DNA of 64,000 nt from Sebastes aleutianus (Eukaryota > Chordata > Actinopteri > Perciformes > Sebastidae): the NCBI GenBank assembly GCA_916700875.1, contig CAKAKS010000291.1, positions 124,001 through 188,000 on the forward strand, written 5' to 3'. Both the position numbers and the translations under genes were made by a program. The notes under the pieces are model-generated. The model ran no database searches, was not told where the DNA came from, and worked only from the letters and a program-made list of their open reading frames with translations. Of the stretch, positions 47,201 through 57,306 are shown piece after piece. Within the stretch, counting starts at the first letter, position 1. Every line of letters begins with the position of its first letter.

Positions 47201-49536
47201 AATTCACAGTTCAGGAGAAGAAGCTGATGATGTGTGAACTTTCAGGTGTCTAGTAATGAAGAAAATATATGCAGTCACATTACTGGCAGACACATCAGGG
47301 AACACATCCAACAGATCGTGGAGACAGTTTTCAGCATCAATAATGAAGCATCCTTGTTTTTGTGGACCTTTTATGACTCATAACTATTAGCGCAACAGTG
47401 AAATAATAGTGTCAGGCATTGGCCTTCAAGCAATAACCAGTCTCTGATTGTTTTTGTTTTTTTTAAATCATACTCCAACAATAGGTTTCGTTATTAGTAC
47501 AACCAGTTATATACATTTGTTGATATGATTTTTAGCCTTGATTCTCTGATGTTGCGCTGAACAACTTAAAATAAAAAAGAAGTGGACTAATGTAGTTTAA
47601 TTATTTTTTTTTAAATGACAAGGAATGTGATTGAGTTAACGCTGCTTCTGCCATCACCATTAGATAATGTGGTCCATACAGAAACCTATCGTACATACAG
47701 TACACGCTTTGGTCGTGAGATGAATGGAAATAGATTTATTTTCGGTGCCACAGTAGAAGACAAATTCACAGAGGACGTGGTGACCAACTCTTGGTTTCCA
47801 ATTAACCAATTGGTCAATGGTGAGGTGGGCAGTTACAACCTGAATTCAAATGGAATTAAATGTTTAATTCTTGGTCTAACACAGATTAACATATTTTATA
47901 TCAATAAATTTGTCAAAACGTTGTGTTGTTTGGAGTAATTTAACCTTGTTTCAGTGACACTATCAACTAATATATTCTGCATACAACTTCCTCTAATGTC
48001 TTATGCCTCAGTGACACATGTTCAGTATTTACTGTATAAATGGTTTCCAGAATCCATCTGCAGAGTTTAAGATCAGAGCAACCGGGAAAAAAAAAACTAA
48101 AAATACCAAATTAACATTCTTATACGACTACTCATCCGACATAACTGAGAAAACAAGAAAGACGTTGGTCAGGGAAGAAACAATGGGCCACTAAAGAACA
48201 ACATCAATACGACATTTTACAAACCCGAGCTGCATGGCAGAGAGGCCAAAAGGCACTCATGGAAAAGACATGACACATGACAGTCTGGATATTGAAAAAA
48301 AAAAGAACAAACAGAGCCAAAATATTCTGTGGTGTGATGAAACCATAATTTAACTTTTCAGCAGTGAGACAAAGCACTTTGTTTGGCAGAACCCAAATTT
48401 ATCTCATCACTCATCCAACACCGTCCCTACTGTGAAGTGGGGTGGCAGCCTCATGCAGTGAAGACTTGTGAGGAGAAAGGAAACAACAAATGGAACTGAA
48501 AAAAGGCAAATTGCTGCTGCTGCTGTAGAGTATTTGAGACCTTTCACTGCAGCAAATGTGTATATTTGAATCGGACAATGACACGACAAGCATAAAACCA
48601 AATCAAAAATAGAGCAGCTTCATAAATGAGATAAATCTGTGAATCACTTCCAGACAGCTGAGTTCCTCCAAAATATAAAATCTGCCTGGCACCTCGGACT
48701 GGCAGTGAAAGATAACAAAAACCTCAGTAAATATAAATATCAGTAAACTGAACACATTATTCCTGAATTTAATATGTTGACGCTCAGTCTCTTTTAGCCT
48801 CGGAGCTTTTTCATGAACATGAAAACCATATTTTTAAAATATATTTGAATGACAACTGCTTAAATTTATTTTTATTCATCGCATTAATTTTAGTATAAAA
48901 TATATTTTAAGACTGTACTGCCTGGGGAATACTACATTTTAGTTTTTAGAAAGAAAATGTCTTGATAAAATGTAATGTACAACAGCAGTATTGTTTTCTT
49001 TAAAATTAATATATAAGTCTGTAAGACAGCTGGATTTTTAACTGATCACTCAATTTCTAAATCAAGAGTCCCGTGACACAATACTCTGATTCAATCAATA
49101 TAATTAAGTTTGGCCGTATTAAGAACATAATAACTGATATTTTACAAAACAAAAACGCAAAAGGGATTATTGGTGCATCTAAACAGAATAACTAACATTT
49201 TAAAATCATAAAATAAAGAATAAATATACAGGATTATAATTCTGATCAGTCATTAATACAAACTTGTGGTACTGTAAAGTTTTCTATACTACAGACATAT
49301 TTTAACGGGTACCAAAAAAGTATGTAGGTTCAAAGTCCTAAATGTCCTGTACAAATGTATTAACTTTATGCGGAATAATCGTCATAATAATAAATGATCA
49401 AAACACATGTTGGTTGCAGCCCTCATCCATAAAAAACGAGCCACAGAAAAGAGAAACAGATGAAAACTAAGTTAAGACTCACCTGCTTGTTCCTTTCATC
49501 GGTGATCCGCTGGATCTGAATCTTTTTCCTACCCAT
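31796..49536 (-). CDS. mef2d: Myocyte enhancer factor 2D (MADS-box transcription factor), coding span
   Basis: Ten exons join in frame (1689 nt with the stop, 562 aa including the beta exon). Residues 1-57 form the MADS box ('MGRKKIQIQRITDERNKQ' plus '[20 protein letters not shown]'), and ~58-86 the MEF2 domain ('[19 protein letters not shown]'). Next come the alpha1 exon 'TLRKKGFNGCDSPEPDGEDS', the phrase 'SLTDTHLLSPQQPALQRNTV', then 'RASPGLLTVSNGNSLGK', 'RKPDLRVITSQGGKSL', 'SLTTPVVSVATPSLLAQGL', a poly-Q tract, 'SIKSEPVSPGRDRS' and the basic C-terminus 'KRMRLDTWVT'. 'GFNGCDSPEPDGED' and the SIKSEPVSP sumoylation/phosphorylation motif identify MEF2D rather than A or C. It binds A/T-rich MEF2 sites as a dimer and recruits HDAC4/5/9 or p300 in muscle and neurons. 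Human MEF2D is 521 residues; the extra length is mainly poly-Q and poly-G. Confidence 0.97.
31936..31996 (-). repeat. mef2d: (GGC)n coding repeat, poly-glycine in mef2d
   Basis: Near-pure CCG/GCC on the plus strand encodes eight Gly, Ser, ten Gly on the minus strand. Mammalian MEF2D does not have a glycine tract of this size here. Confidence 0.9.
33845..34028 (-). repeat. TTAA element family B, partial reverse copy
   Basis: Reversed, it begins TTAAAGGACCAGTGTGTATG, then 'gggatctattgccagaaatg' and 'agcgggtcctcttcc', the landmarks of the 18996-19366 element. It is truncated at its other end. It lies in the last mef2d intron. Confidence 0.65.
35391..36063. mobile_element. Non-autonomous hAT element with perfect 8-bp target duplication
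   Basis: CCAATAAT occurs at 35383-35390 and again at 36064-36071, flanking termini CTGTGGTGGGT and ACCCACCACTG. Subterminal repeats 'gtactcaagtaaaagtatt' and, reversed, 'cttgctcgagtacatttgc' are typical of an abundant fish family. No transposase. An AACTG run (about 35750-35770) lies inside. Confidence 0.85.
36385..36421. repeat. (ATC)n microsatellite
   Basis: A near-perfect trinucleotide run in mef2d intron sequence about 80 bp downstream (minus-strand sense) of the poly-Q exon donor. Confidence 0.85.
36500..36692 (-). CDS. mef2d: mef2d coding exon 9 (poly-Q exon)
   Basis: Acceptor tctctcag, donor GT|GTAAGT. It encodes 'EYQLTSADITALHALASPGG', then 'LLPTSWQQQAVS', then Q10-A-Q12 and 'LNLASLSNLV'. 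It matches the human stretch 'DYQLTSAELSSLPAFSSPGG' and its glutamine/proline-rich run. Confidence 0.95.
36529..36597 (-). repeat. mef2d: CAA/CAG coding repeat (Q10-A-Q12)
   Basis: 23 codons, with CAA and CAG interspersed, interrupted once by GCA (Ala). Mixed codons suggest a fairly stable tract. Confidence 0.95.
36913..37042 (-). CDS. mef2d: mef2d coding exon 8
   Basis: Acceptor cttctggcag, donor ACACAG|GTGAAC. It encodes 'NAQRLAAGVQVAQSLTTPVV' then 'SVATPSLLAQGLPFSAIPTA' and 'YNT', close to human MEF2D. Confidence 0.95.
37662..37997 (+). mobile_element. Non-autonomous hAT ('gggctgcaac' family), complete
   Basis: Flanking 8-mers atactatc and acactatc match 7 of 8. The body has 'attttcattatcaattaatc', 'aaaatgtcagaaaattgtaa', 'cttgttttgtccgactaaca' and 'aagagcaagaaaaccagcaa'. 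Family members occur also at about 39021, 52431, 53808, 54076 and 56064. Confidence 0.75.
38663..38893. repeat. mef2d: 27-bp inverted repeat flanking ~180 bp
   Basis: Left 'gctgaatttacagagagag' and right 'ctctctctctcagtaaattc' plus 'agc' are reverse complements with about one mismatch or gap. The interior is not a recognised element. Confidence 0.6.
39021..39240 (+). repeat. hAT 'gggctgcaac' family, truncated copy
   Basis: Reads 'ggattaattggcccatttta', 'aattaattgataaagaaaat', 'atgacagagataagcatcaa' and ends in the next element. Diverged. Confidence 0.5.
39241..39450 (+). repeat. TTAA family C left-end fragment
   Basis: Starts 'aaggggacctaatatgcata', then 'ttttcaggttcatacttgta', 'tttaatgttcaaaaaatgct' and 'cctgaaacactctgttt'. 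The rest is diverged. Confidence 0.55.
39885..39914 (-). CDS. mef2d: mef2d beta exon (30-nt microexon, TEDELELVNE)
   Basis: Acceptor ctttgcag, donor GAG|GTGATT. Ten codons in phase 0 at both ends, lying between coding exons 6 and 8. The acidic TEDELEL sequence matches the MEF2 beta domain (SEEEELEL-type), which in mammals is spliced in mainly in brain and muscle and raises transactivation. Because it is phase 0, inclusion or skipping keeps the frame (562 or 552 residues). Confidence 0.85.
40574..41419. mobile_element. Palindromic TTAA MITE (family E), 846 bp
   Basis: Ends TTAAAGGGATAGTTTGGGTG and, reversed, TTAAAGTGATAGTTCGAGTG, each with TTAA. Arms of about 410 bp are reverse complements ('gcagtacattgctttggt', 'agcgtacacttaa', 'ggagtcttgtggctttggc', 'accgatcaaggcag'), meeting near 40975. 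There is no coding capacity. Related arms appear inside the 56295-57224 element. Confidence 0.85.
41954..42135 (-). CDS. mef2d: mef2d coding exon 6
   Basis: Acceptor ccccgcag, donor CAGATG|GTGAGC. It encodes 'NGYNSARASPGLLTVSNGNS', 'LGKVVPAKSPPPPPSPQMV', 'TSRKPDLRVITSQGGKSLMQ' and M. The RKPDLRVITSQ phrase is shared by MEF2 A, C and D. Confidence 0.96.
42773..42829 (-). CDS. mef2d: mef2d coding exon 5
   Basis: 57 nt, acceptor ttcaatag, donor CAGTCC|GTGAGT. Encodes 'ALLGGELNNSNGGCPSPV', matching human 'AMLGGDLNSANGACPSPV'. Confidence 0.93.
44274..44487 (-). CDS. mef2d: mef2d coding exon 4
   Basis: Donor AGTGCAG|GTGAGC. It encodes 'STAPTQTFSMPVTVQASNQS', 'TLQFTNPGNALVTTSYVTSS', 'SLTDTHLLSPQQPALQRNTV' and 'SPGLPQRPASAG'. 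The acceptor is a tandem NAGNAG (ttgcagcag). Using the distal AG gives 'RYG|STAPT' as in human MEF2D; the proximal AG (exon start 44490) would add one Gln. Confidence 0.95.
45945..46082 (-). CDS. mef2d: mef2d coding exon 3 (alpha1 exon)
   Basis: Acceptor ctttcatag, donor TACGGA|GTAAGT; 46 codons in phase 0 at both ends. Encodes 'TLRKKGFNGCDSPEPDGEDS', 'IDQSPLNDDKYRKTTEDLDV' and 'LFKRYG', the ubiquitous alpha1 form. Its Ser sites are targets of inhibitory phosphorylation in mammals. Confidence 0.96.
46703..46906 (-). CDS. mef2d: mef2d coding exon 2 (rest of MADS box and MEF2 domain)
   Basis: Acceptor tttctctcag, donor ATTGAG|GTAAAT; 68 codons in phase 0. Encodes '[20 protein letters not shown]', 'CDCEIALIIFNHANKLFQYA', '[20 protein letters not shown]' and 'RTNADIIE', nearly identical to all vertebrate MEF2 proteins. 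Confidence 0.98.
48120..48600 (+). pseudogene. Decayed Tc1-like transposase fragment
   Basis: The conceptual reading shows 'WCDET' (first catalytic Asp region) followed by a stop, then 'ETKHFVWQNPNLSHHSSNTV' and 'PTVKWGGSLM', a pattern common in fish Tc1 elements ('..YVWR.PN..H...N..PTVK.GGGS.M'). It is full of stops and gaps and different from the 24.5-kb family. It lies in mef2d intron 1 of the coding part. Confidence 0.6.
49483..49536 (-). CDS. mef2d: mef2d first coding exon (start of MADS box)
   Basis: ATG at 49536-49534. It encodes MGRKKIQIQRITDERNKQ, the invariant MEF2 N-terminus, with donor AACAAGCAG|GTGAGT. 5' UTR sequence continues upstream, with possible acceptors near 49546 and around 49850. 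Confidence 0.98.
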
Positions 49537-50413
49537 GATGCTTTGCAGTTGTGGAGACAAATGTCGTAGTCAGTCAAGTGGAGAAGCGCCTCTCAGAGGG
49601 TGCGAGAGGAAGTGCAGCCTACTACCTCTTACTTCAGCCCAAAAGCACTCAGACACAGTCATGCATCCGAGGGCACACGCACACACACATTTCTCTGCCC
49701 AGGTGTGGTGAGGCAACGCTGTCGACCCCTTTTGCTGGCGGGCGGCGAGAACGCGAAGAGTGGGTGCTGCAGAGATGTGTGACGTTTTACAGCGTGGAGG
49801 TCCTCAGTTCATTGTTTGTTCAACGGGGACAAAAGTGACAAACTTCCCCTGCAGCTGCTGTGGTGAAGAGGATGTCGCTCCTCTCCTGCAGGAGACAGAG
49901 AGACAGAAAGGTCACTCAAATATCACACAAACGTCAAAACAAGACGTGTGAGGAAATTAAATCGATGTCTGTTGATTCATGAATCAATAAATCATCATAT
50001 TCTTGTCATGTGAGAAATAAAATGACAAAAGTAATTCATCTGAATTAACTTGAAAACAACGGAGACAACAATGCTGTCTGATTATGACAGCAGGGGGTCA
50101 CAGACACACACTAAGGTATCTATCCAGACAACACTTTGTACCAGAATCACAGCTGAAATGCACTGGCATAATGATTTGGTTAATTCCAACCGAAGGCACT
50201 TAATTAAATACATTTTTGATTTGATGTCATGCTTTGAGACGTTCTCTTTCAGCATTCATAGTGAAAAGTCAGGAGAAGTTAGCGCTGTATCTCGCTCAAA
50301 TACACTTCAGCAAGTAAAGCTGCAGAAGATATTTTTGTTATTCATAAGGATCTACAACATTACAATCAAATCAGGTTTAGAGCTGCAACGATTAATTGAT
50401 TAGTTGTCAACTA

Positions 50414-51072
50414 TTAAAGCTGAAGTAAGCGGGATTGGAGCAAATATGATTAAAAAAAGTTATTTTTATAAAATGGTTGTTATATCGTGACAGTAGTACA
50501 TGAAACAGGTAACCTGAAAAAAATCATGTGCCTCGGTGTCCTCCGGTGCTCCTAACGGCATCTGCAAGATTTCACAGACCGGAGGAAAACAACCAATCAG
50601 AGCTGATCTGAGGTCCGCTGTCCAACTGCCGTCTATGAGAGCCGACTGTCAATCACTCGCGAACTCCGACCAAACGGTCAAACTAGGCAGCGCTGATCAA
50701 ATATGAATCAATATTCTGTTACTGTAATGCCTATTTCTCGCCTCAAATGTTTTCAGAATCATCTTGTAGTGCACGGTTTAGCTGTAAAATGAGAAAGTTT
50801 GTGACGCCGCCGCGTGAAATCTGTTGAAGGAACGCCAAGTTCCGGTCACATGACCGGAGCACAGCCAATTGGAACGCTCTCTCAATGAAATGACCTGTGA
50901 TTGGTCAAAGTTTCCCGTCACGGGCTAGAGCATTTAAAGCCTGAAAACAGAGCCGTGAGGAGGTGCAGAAGTCTAGTTTTCTCTCACAACACTTGAATTA
51001 TAATATACTGAAAGGTTATTATGGAATTTTTGCCCAATGATGGCAAAGTTATACTGCCTACTGCCACTTTAA
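50414..51072. mobile_element. TTAA-flanked element family D, copy 1 (659 bp)
   Basis: Left TTAAAGCTGAAGTAAGCGGG; right, reversed, TTAAAGTGGCAGTAGGCAGT. It is nearly identical to 63190-63845. It contains a near-perfect palindrome TCCGGTCACATGACCGGA (50841-50858) and CCAAT motifs (e.g. 'gccaattggaac', 'tgattggtc'). No transposase. It looks like a promoter-bearing non-autonomous unit. Confidence 0.85.
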
Positions 51073-53800
51073 ATTAATCCCCAACTGTTTTGATAATCGA
51101 TTAATCGGCATCCTATAAATGAGCTTTAAAAATCAGTAACAGCTTCTTAAATGTGACTTTTTTCGCTTCTCTCTCGCTGTGTCCAAATAATACCTACATA
51201 CTACCAAAGTGAAAAAGTTACGCACTATGTATGGTCCTATAAATTTCCAACAATATAGATTATAGTTATGTGACACTGTACTGGTCAGTGGTGGTGGAGC
51301 AGATGATGATTTATACATACTACAGCCACAAAAGCCATTTGAAGACATCACTTTTGGGAAATTCATGATAAAGGTTTGTCATAGTATTTTTTTAAACATG
51401 TTATAGGGTAAAGGATCAGGCTAATTGATTGAGAAGGTTAATAGATTATTAAATGCTAAAACTTGAGAGTCATCAGAACGTACAAGCAAAAGGTCAGCAT
51501 GTTTTTCCACTCGCATGATGCTTCAGCCCCTTTAGGGCCACTCAGCGTCAACACTTAAACAATCAATGCCATTTTTCTTTCAAGGAAAATCAGAGTAGCT
51601 CTACTTGAAAAGGGACGTCAGTGAACAGGACTCAGTGTGTATGGGCCATTAGTGTTTTAGATCATATTTACACACAAGAAAATTTTCAGAAGCGATCTAA
51701 GAAGTGTCAGTCCACAAGTTGTATGGCATCAGAGGAGGCATACTGATGACTATAAGGGCTTCACATATCTTTGTGTGCAGGCTGAATCACTGTTTGATAC
51801 TCTTTATATTGGCAATACTTTGAAATACTCCTCGACATGAAGGTCTGAGAGTTATGAATAAGAAATGAAAATAATGAACAAATGATGAATAAGAGAGCCT
51901 TGAGAACCTCTGCATGAGTTACAGATAGATTTGAAACTGGTCAGTCTTTTGGTCTTGTTATCACACACGACCTGAGCTGTTGGAGTCAAATGATTAATTG
52001 TTACAAAAGTGATATTCCTGCATGTTTTACTGCAGGTATAACAAGCTTTATGCCAAGATTCAGATGGAGTAATGGTGGCAAGGATAAATATTTAAATTGA
52101 TATACTACAGCAGTAACAACAGTTTCTCTTTGCTCAGTCGTGTGTGTCAACGTGACATCATTATACATTGCCGACGCATTTGATTGTATCTAGAATTACA
52201 AATTAGTCACTTTATCTTCATAATAAATGCTAATTAACTAACAGTAATATATACAGCTGCACATATCCTTCCTTTAAATACGTTTACAACTGTGATTTAA
52301 GTTCACAGTAGCGCTGCACAGTTAATAATATAATTCTAGCTTCGACAGTTAATTAAACTTGGTCAGTTGTGATGCTGATGCTTTGCATTTAGGGTGCCCT
52401 GGTACATTAAATCAAGTGCTCCCTGGAGCTGAAAGGAATGGTCGATTAATCGGCAATTAATTAGTAAATCGACAGAAAATTAATTGGCAGCTATTTTGAT
52501 AATTGATTTTTTATTTCAATCATTTTTCAAAGCAGAAATGTCAAACATGACAGATTCTCAAATATGGGGATTTCCTGCTATTCTGATTTGGGGATACCAC
52601 CTTGGGCTCTGGGACACAATAATGAGCATTATTCACTATTTTTTGACATGTTATTGACAAAATGATTAAATGAGTATATCATTGTCAGATTAATTGATGA
52701 TGAAACTAACAGTTAGTTGCAGCCCTATGTACATGTGAACAATCTTCACCAACGCTTGCTTCCACTATGATTTTGATGGTAACTCCATTTTTTTATGTAG
52801 GGATAATTTTATTTGACTTCATGCTTGACATTATTGATTTGTTTTTTGTATGTGTGTGAATAATATCCATAATCAAAGGAGAAATATGAACTGGTTTGAT
52901 GGGTAAACCACACCTCTGGAGGTGAAAGTGAGACGGTGACTGCAAATGAATCCCAAAGCTAAATTTTGCACTGCTGCAGAGAAAACTGGAAACAAACAAG
53001 ACTTTTACATTTTCTAAATACATTAGCATCCCTAAAACCCCTTCTCATTCCTACACATAGGATCATCCCTGTGGCAGTCGTGTTACGTTTTCCCTCTAGT
53101 CTTGACCCTCCATGTCCGTGCTCTCCTGTGGGATTGCTGTTAGGCCAGACGGAAAAATTTAAAACGCCAGTGGAGTGCACATGGGGCCTCCACAGACCAC
53201 ATTTCAACACTTCAGAGCGCCCAGCTTGAGAATTAATCAGATGTTGTAATAAAAGCCAGCATATTAGATTCAACTCTAAAAATCTCAGTGTCATTTATCA
53301 GTGCCATGTATTACCTCAACAGCTGCACATGAAACTTCAGCCCTCTGTATCAACCATATTTATTTTCACTTTTCTTGCTTGATTCAATACACCGGATCGG
53401 TATCAGCGCAAATACTGACCTTATTAAGTGGATCAGGTGTCGGCAATAAATACAGTTTATTTGTCTGTCATTATAAAAAAAAAACGTGTTTTCACTTTCA
53501 CTATTAATTCAGTCACCACAGCACTCCCTGGCCTCATGCTCATGTTACCCTACATACACATGATTCCAGTAAATTCAATTTAGTGAGGTGTGCAGATTTT
53601 AACTTTGAGAAAAAGAGTACTGATATCAGATAGTTACTCGGTATCAGAGTTGAGGTATCAGAAACAGCATCGGGAGAGAAAAAGTTTTACTTTAGTATTT
53701 GGTGTTAAGTTGTTACAACTGACTCAGGTTGGTTGAAAACTGAGGAAAGTCAGCCTATCGTAGCTGTTGTGTTACTGGTTATTGTGACAATTTAGTTGGA
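51073..53800. other. Upstream mef2d intron or flank, mostly unassigned
   Basis: Contains a reverse copy of the hAT 'gggctgcaac' family at about 52431-52726 (ending 'ttagttgcagccctatg'). The rest is AT-rich without recognised genes; open frames have no domain. Confidence 0.5.
52431..52726 (-). repeat. hAT 'gggctgcaac' family, reverse copy
   Basis: Reversed, it starts CATAGGGCTGCAACTAACTG, continues through a diverged middle and ends 'cgattaatcgaccatt', then 'cctttcagctcc'. Near full length. Confidence 0.7.
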
Positions 53801-53807
53801 CAATTTG

Positions 53808-54075
53808 TGGTTATCGTGGCTTCAATTTTTGAAGAAAAAAAGAGTGAAAAAATGCAAACACATTTTCAGTTTCCAGCTTCTCAAATGGCAGGATTTGCTT
53901 GCCTCTCTTTGTCATATACATTACTAAATTTAATAACTTTGGGTTTTGGACTTTTAGTCAGACTAAACAAAACATCTGAAAACGTCACTCTGGGCTAGGA
54001 AAAGACATTGTAATTTTTTTCATTATAATTTTTTTTTTGACATTTCATGGATCAAATAATACATTTTAGTCCATG
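53808..54075 (-). repeat. hAT 'gggctgcaac' family, reverse partial copy
   Basis: Reversed phrases 'aaatcctgccatttgagaag', 'ctggaaactgaaaatgtg' and 'gatccatgaaatgtc' match the family body. It lies head-to-head with the next copy. Confidence 0.5.
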
Positions 54076-54655
54076 CATTGTTACAAAAAAGTGAAAAATG
54101 TCCATCATGCCCCAGAACCCAATGTGAAGTCTTCAAAAGTCTTGTTTTGTCTGACTTATAGGGGTGTAAATCACATGTTTCATCACAATACAATATTGTA
54201 CTGATACCGATTTTTATTCGATTAAATTCAGGGGTCTACGATCAATGTGAGGCAATATCATATGCCCATTTAACACAATCCATTACATTTATATAAATGC
54301 ACAAAAAGCAACTGAAATATGACAATTTTACTACTGGGCTTCTTTACTGGGTTCTGTAGGAAGGAGGTCTGCTTGGACAGAAATCGTGACACACATGTAC
54401 CATGGGAATTTCAAAATAAAGGTGTATCTTAAAGATGATGTTATGTATCGATTGTTTTCACTTTGCGTTGATGATATTGAATCAATATATCGATCCAGAT
54501 CGATGCATCCTTACACCCCTACTGACAATTTACAGTGAGAAAAGCTGCAAATCCTCACATTTGAGAAGGGAATCTTTGGCATGTTTGCAAGATAAATTAA
54601 ATGACTTAAACAATTATAAAATGTTCCTACGATTGACTAATTGTTTCAGCAGCAG
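54076..54655 (+). repeat. hAT 'gggctgcaac' copy interrupted by another hAT element
   Basis: The body ('gtgaaaaatgtccatcatgc', 'gtcttgttttgtctgac') stops at 54158 and resumes at 54522 ('ctgacaatttacagtgagaa', 'aatcctcacatttgag', 'gattgactaattgtttcagc'). The gap is filled by a different element. Confidence 0.7.
54159..54521. mobile_element. Non-autonomous hAT element, nested
   Basis: Inverted termini TAGGGGTGTAA and TTACACCCCTA, with flanks ctgactta and ctgacaat sharing the first five bases. The interior has 'tcgattgttttcactttgcg' and 'tatatcgatccagatcgatg'. No transposase. Confidence 0.7.
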
Positions 54656-55129
54656 TATATCATACCTTCTTTTAGCTCATTAGCTACTCCACAATTTTCC
54701 CAGGTACTTCCCTAGTAACTGTGCAGGTACCATCTAAATGTAAGCATGTTCAGTTGGGAATCACGGCTGTAGACGGACCTACACGGACAATTTATTGGAT
54801 TAATAATCATGTCAAAAAAAGTACATTTATATTTGACACAACTAATGCTATAAGATGTTTAAACAACAAATCTTTCAATGATAAGAGACCTTAAAGTGTT
54901 TATATCCCTCTAATGATGCCCATTAGCAGACAACATTATATACAGACTAGCAATTAATTTGGACAGCCTGCAAAACTAACACAGCACACCAAAGACATAA
55001 TCATGTATGATTTGGTTTGTGCTGCACTTTTCATACATGATATATCTGTATTCACAGCAGTGCTGGACATCATCATAGATCATTCATTAGCTGCAACTGT
55101 AATGCACCAACTCTAAACAATTACCGCAA

Positions 55130-55560
55130 CATGTAGACATATCTCACTGCGAGAGGGAAAAATGATTAAAAACAGCTCTTCCCTACTGACTACTGACTTC
55201 GCCAATGTCAAGCGACAATCTTTGATTAGCCATGAATTGACCAGAATGGGGCAACACTGCAAGGCTTCGGTCTAACCTCTTCCTCTCCCTGACTGCCCTC
55301 TGCATGGCTGCCCCCTCATTACTGTAATTGACACGTTCATCCCTCCTATTCCCCCTTAAGGCGCTGATGGCTCAATTAGGAGCTGGCCGGAGGACTGATT
55401 GGATGCCAAGATAATGAGGTCGCCGCTTGGCTAAAACTGAGCCCTGCATCGAGCTGAAACCAAGCTTGCTCTGTGACATACGGGAAGCCAAAGAAGCAGA
55501 AAAGACTGTTAACAAGTAAAGACACTAGATAGAAGTGTATAATAGTGGAAAATGAATGAC
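55130..55560. promoter_or_regulatory. Candidate conserved non-coding block (enhancer-like)
   Basis: A 430-bp stretch without repeats, with mixed composition unlike its AT-rich surroundings ('ccttaaggcgctgatggctc', 'aattaggagctggccggagg', 'tgccaagataatgaggtcgc'). It includes homeodomain-like TAAT/ATTA cores. The call rests only on appearance. Confidence 0.25.
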
Positions 55561-56063
55561 TTTTGGCTCCACCAGGTTTGCCTCATTATCTTATAGAGGG
55601 CGTGCATTTGGTCACCCTGGTTGTAAAAAAAAACAAAAAAAAAAAAACGAGACACGCACATGTTATTCAGATTGTCCAAGTGATGGTTATGCAACCCTTG
55701 AATATTCTTCTGATGAAGGAGAGCGCAATCAAGCTCAGGGTAGGCATCTGTCTGTTTTGGAGGAGTGTAATTAGTGGCTGTGACCTTTAGCGGATTATGC
55801 ACTAGCCAATGAAATGTGCCAAAGCCCTGAGATAAATGGTCGGAGCCTCAAACGTGACTTGCAGTGGGGTTTGCCCATCCACAGCTCTCAGACAGCGGTT
55901 TAGGACAGCCTTTATGGCTCAATCTCCACTTCCGATAGATGGACAGCGTTGACTTGCTCTTACGTAGTCTTGTGACTTTGCATCAACCTTTCACCTGACA
56001 ATAAAAAGGAACATGTAGTGATGGAAGATTATATCATATTCATGTCGCCTACAAGCATTAGAG

Positions 56064-57306
56064 AGCTGTAACGAACTATCGTTTTCATTATCGATTAACA
56101 GCTGATTATTTTATCGACCGTTTTGTCTGAAAGTGTCAGAAAATTGTGAAAAATTTCCATTTACAAATACCTTTTTTACTCCATTCGACCATCAGTTCAA
56201 CACCCAAATGATGAGTTTACTTCCATAAAAGTCTTAAAAAAGACAAATCCTCACATTTGAGTAGCTGAAATCAGAAAATGGTTGTAATTTTTGCTTAAAA
56301 GGGCGGGTCCATCTGCTTTCTGTTACGTTTTTTGCAAATGGAAATGCACACTCGTTGCAAAAAGCAGTGACGTAGCTTAAGTAAGCTAATCAAAGCTAAT
56401 CAATGAGGTTATGAAGAATGTGAACGCTAGCACTACAAAGTTAGCTGTGCTAACAAATGAAAGAGTAAGTTCAGACTTTTTGAAGTGGGATTGGATGTAT
56501 ACACCCTGAGTTCTGCAAGGTAAAATTACTGTGTTTGTGAATGTAGTCTGGTGTCGTTAAAGAGAGCGATATAACGGCTTCAGGTCTGTCTGACGGCGAG
56601 GTAAAGCGGCTGTGGACGGGAGCAGCATAAACACTTATTTTTTTTGTTTTAAATAAAAAAAATAAAAATCTATATCAGTTTAAGCGTACACTATATATAG
56701 CGTATTTTCATCGCTTTACCTCGCCATCAGAAAGCCCTTTCCGACGGGGATCAGAAGCCATTATATTGCGGTCTTCAAAGCTACCAGACAAGACCCCATT
56801 GACAAAAACAGTCATTTTACCTCACAGAGCACGGGAGTTGCTGGTCTACCGCTGCATTGATCGGTTAGTTTGTATGTGTTATTGTCTTTTGGATCCGAGT
56901 CGACCTAACGTGGCATCCACACAGTAGTACATTTCTTAGCTTCCCTGCCGGTACTCCTTTCTGCTTCTCCAAAATGGGAGCGTGCCGACAGCCATCTAAG
57001 ATACTGTATGTGCCGTTAATACAGTGACTATAAGGATGTATATATACTGTACATGTAGCAGCGTCATCATGCAGAAAAAGATTTTAGAAGGGCTTGGGAA
57101 AATAGCATTTTGACACTAAAACAAACATACTTGAACCAAAATTTGAATGATCGGATTTGAATACATAAGGAACACCACAGGGAAGCTACAAAATTATATA
57201 AAAAAATGGCGGGTCGCCCTTTAAAAATGACTTAATTATCAAAAATAATTTGACTACATTTGCGTAAACCAACTAATTGATCAACCACTTGTTTATTTCA
57301 GCTCTA
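56064..57306 (+). repeat. hAT 'gggctgcaac' copy split by a TTAA element
   Basis: The left part (56064-56294: 'gagctgtaacgaactatcg', 'ttttgtctgaaagtgtcag', 'tcctcacatttgagtagctg') and the right part (57225-57306: 'tcaaaaataatttgactaca', 'accaactaattgatcaacca', 'tttcagctcta') together make one family member. Confidence 0.7.
56295..57224. mobile_element. TTAA-flanked element (930 bp) related to palindromic family E
   Basis: Left TTAAAAGGGCGGGTCCATCT; right, reversed, TTAAAGGGCGACCCGCCATT, each with TTAA. The interior (56500-57010) shares 'gcgtacactatatatagcg', 'gcacgggagttgctggtcta', 'ccgctgcattgatcggttag' and 'cagccatctaagat' with the 40574-41419 element. There is no coding capacity. Confidence 0.75.

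Noticed and set aside
47615..47938. 107-codon open frame in a mef2d intron
   Set aside because: No domain, no splice context and opposite strand to the gene; AT-rich chance frame or old repeat.
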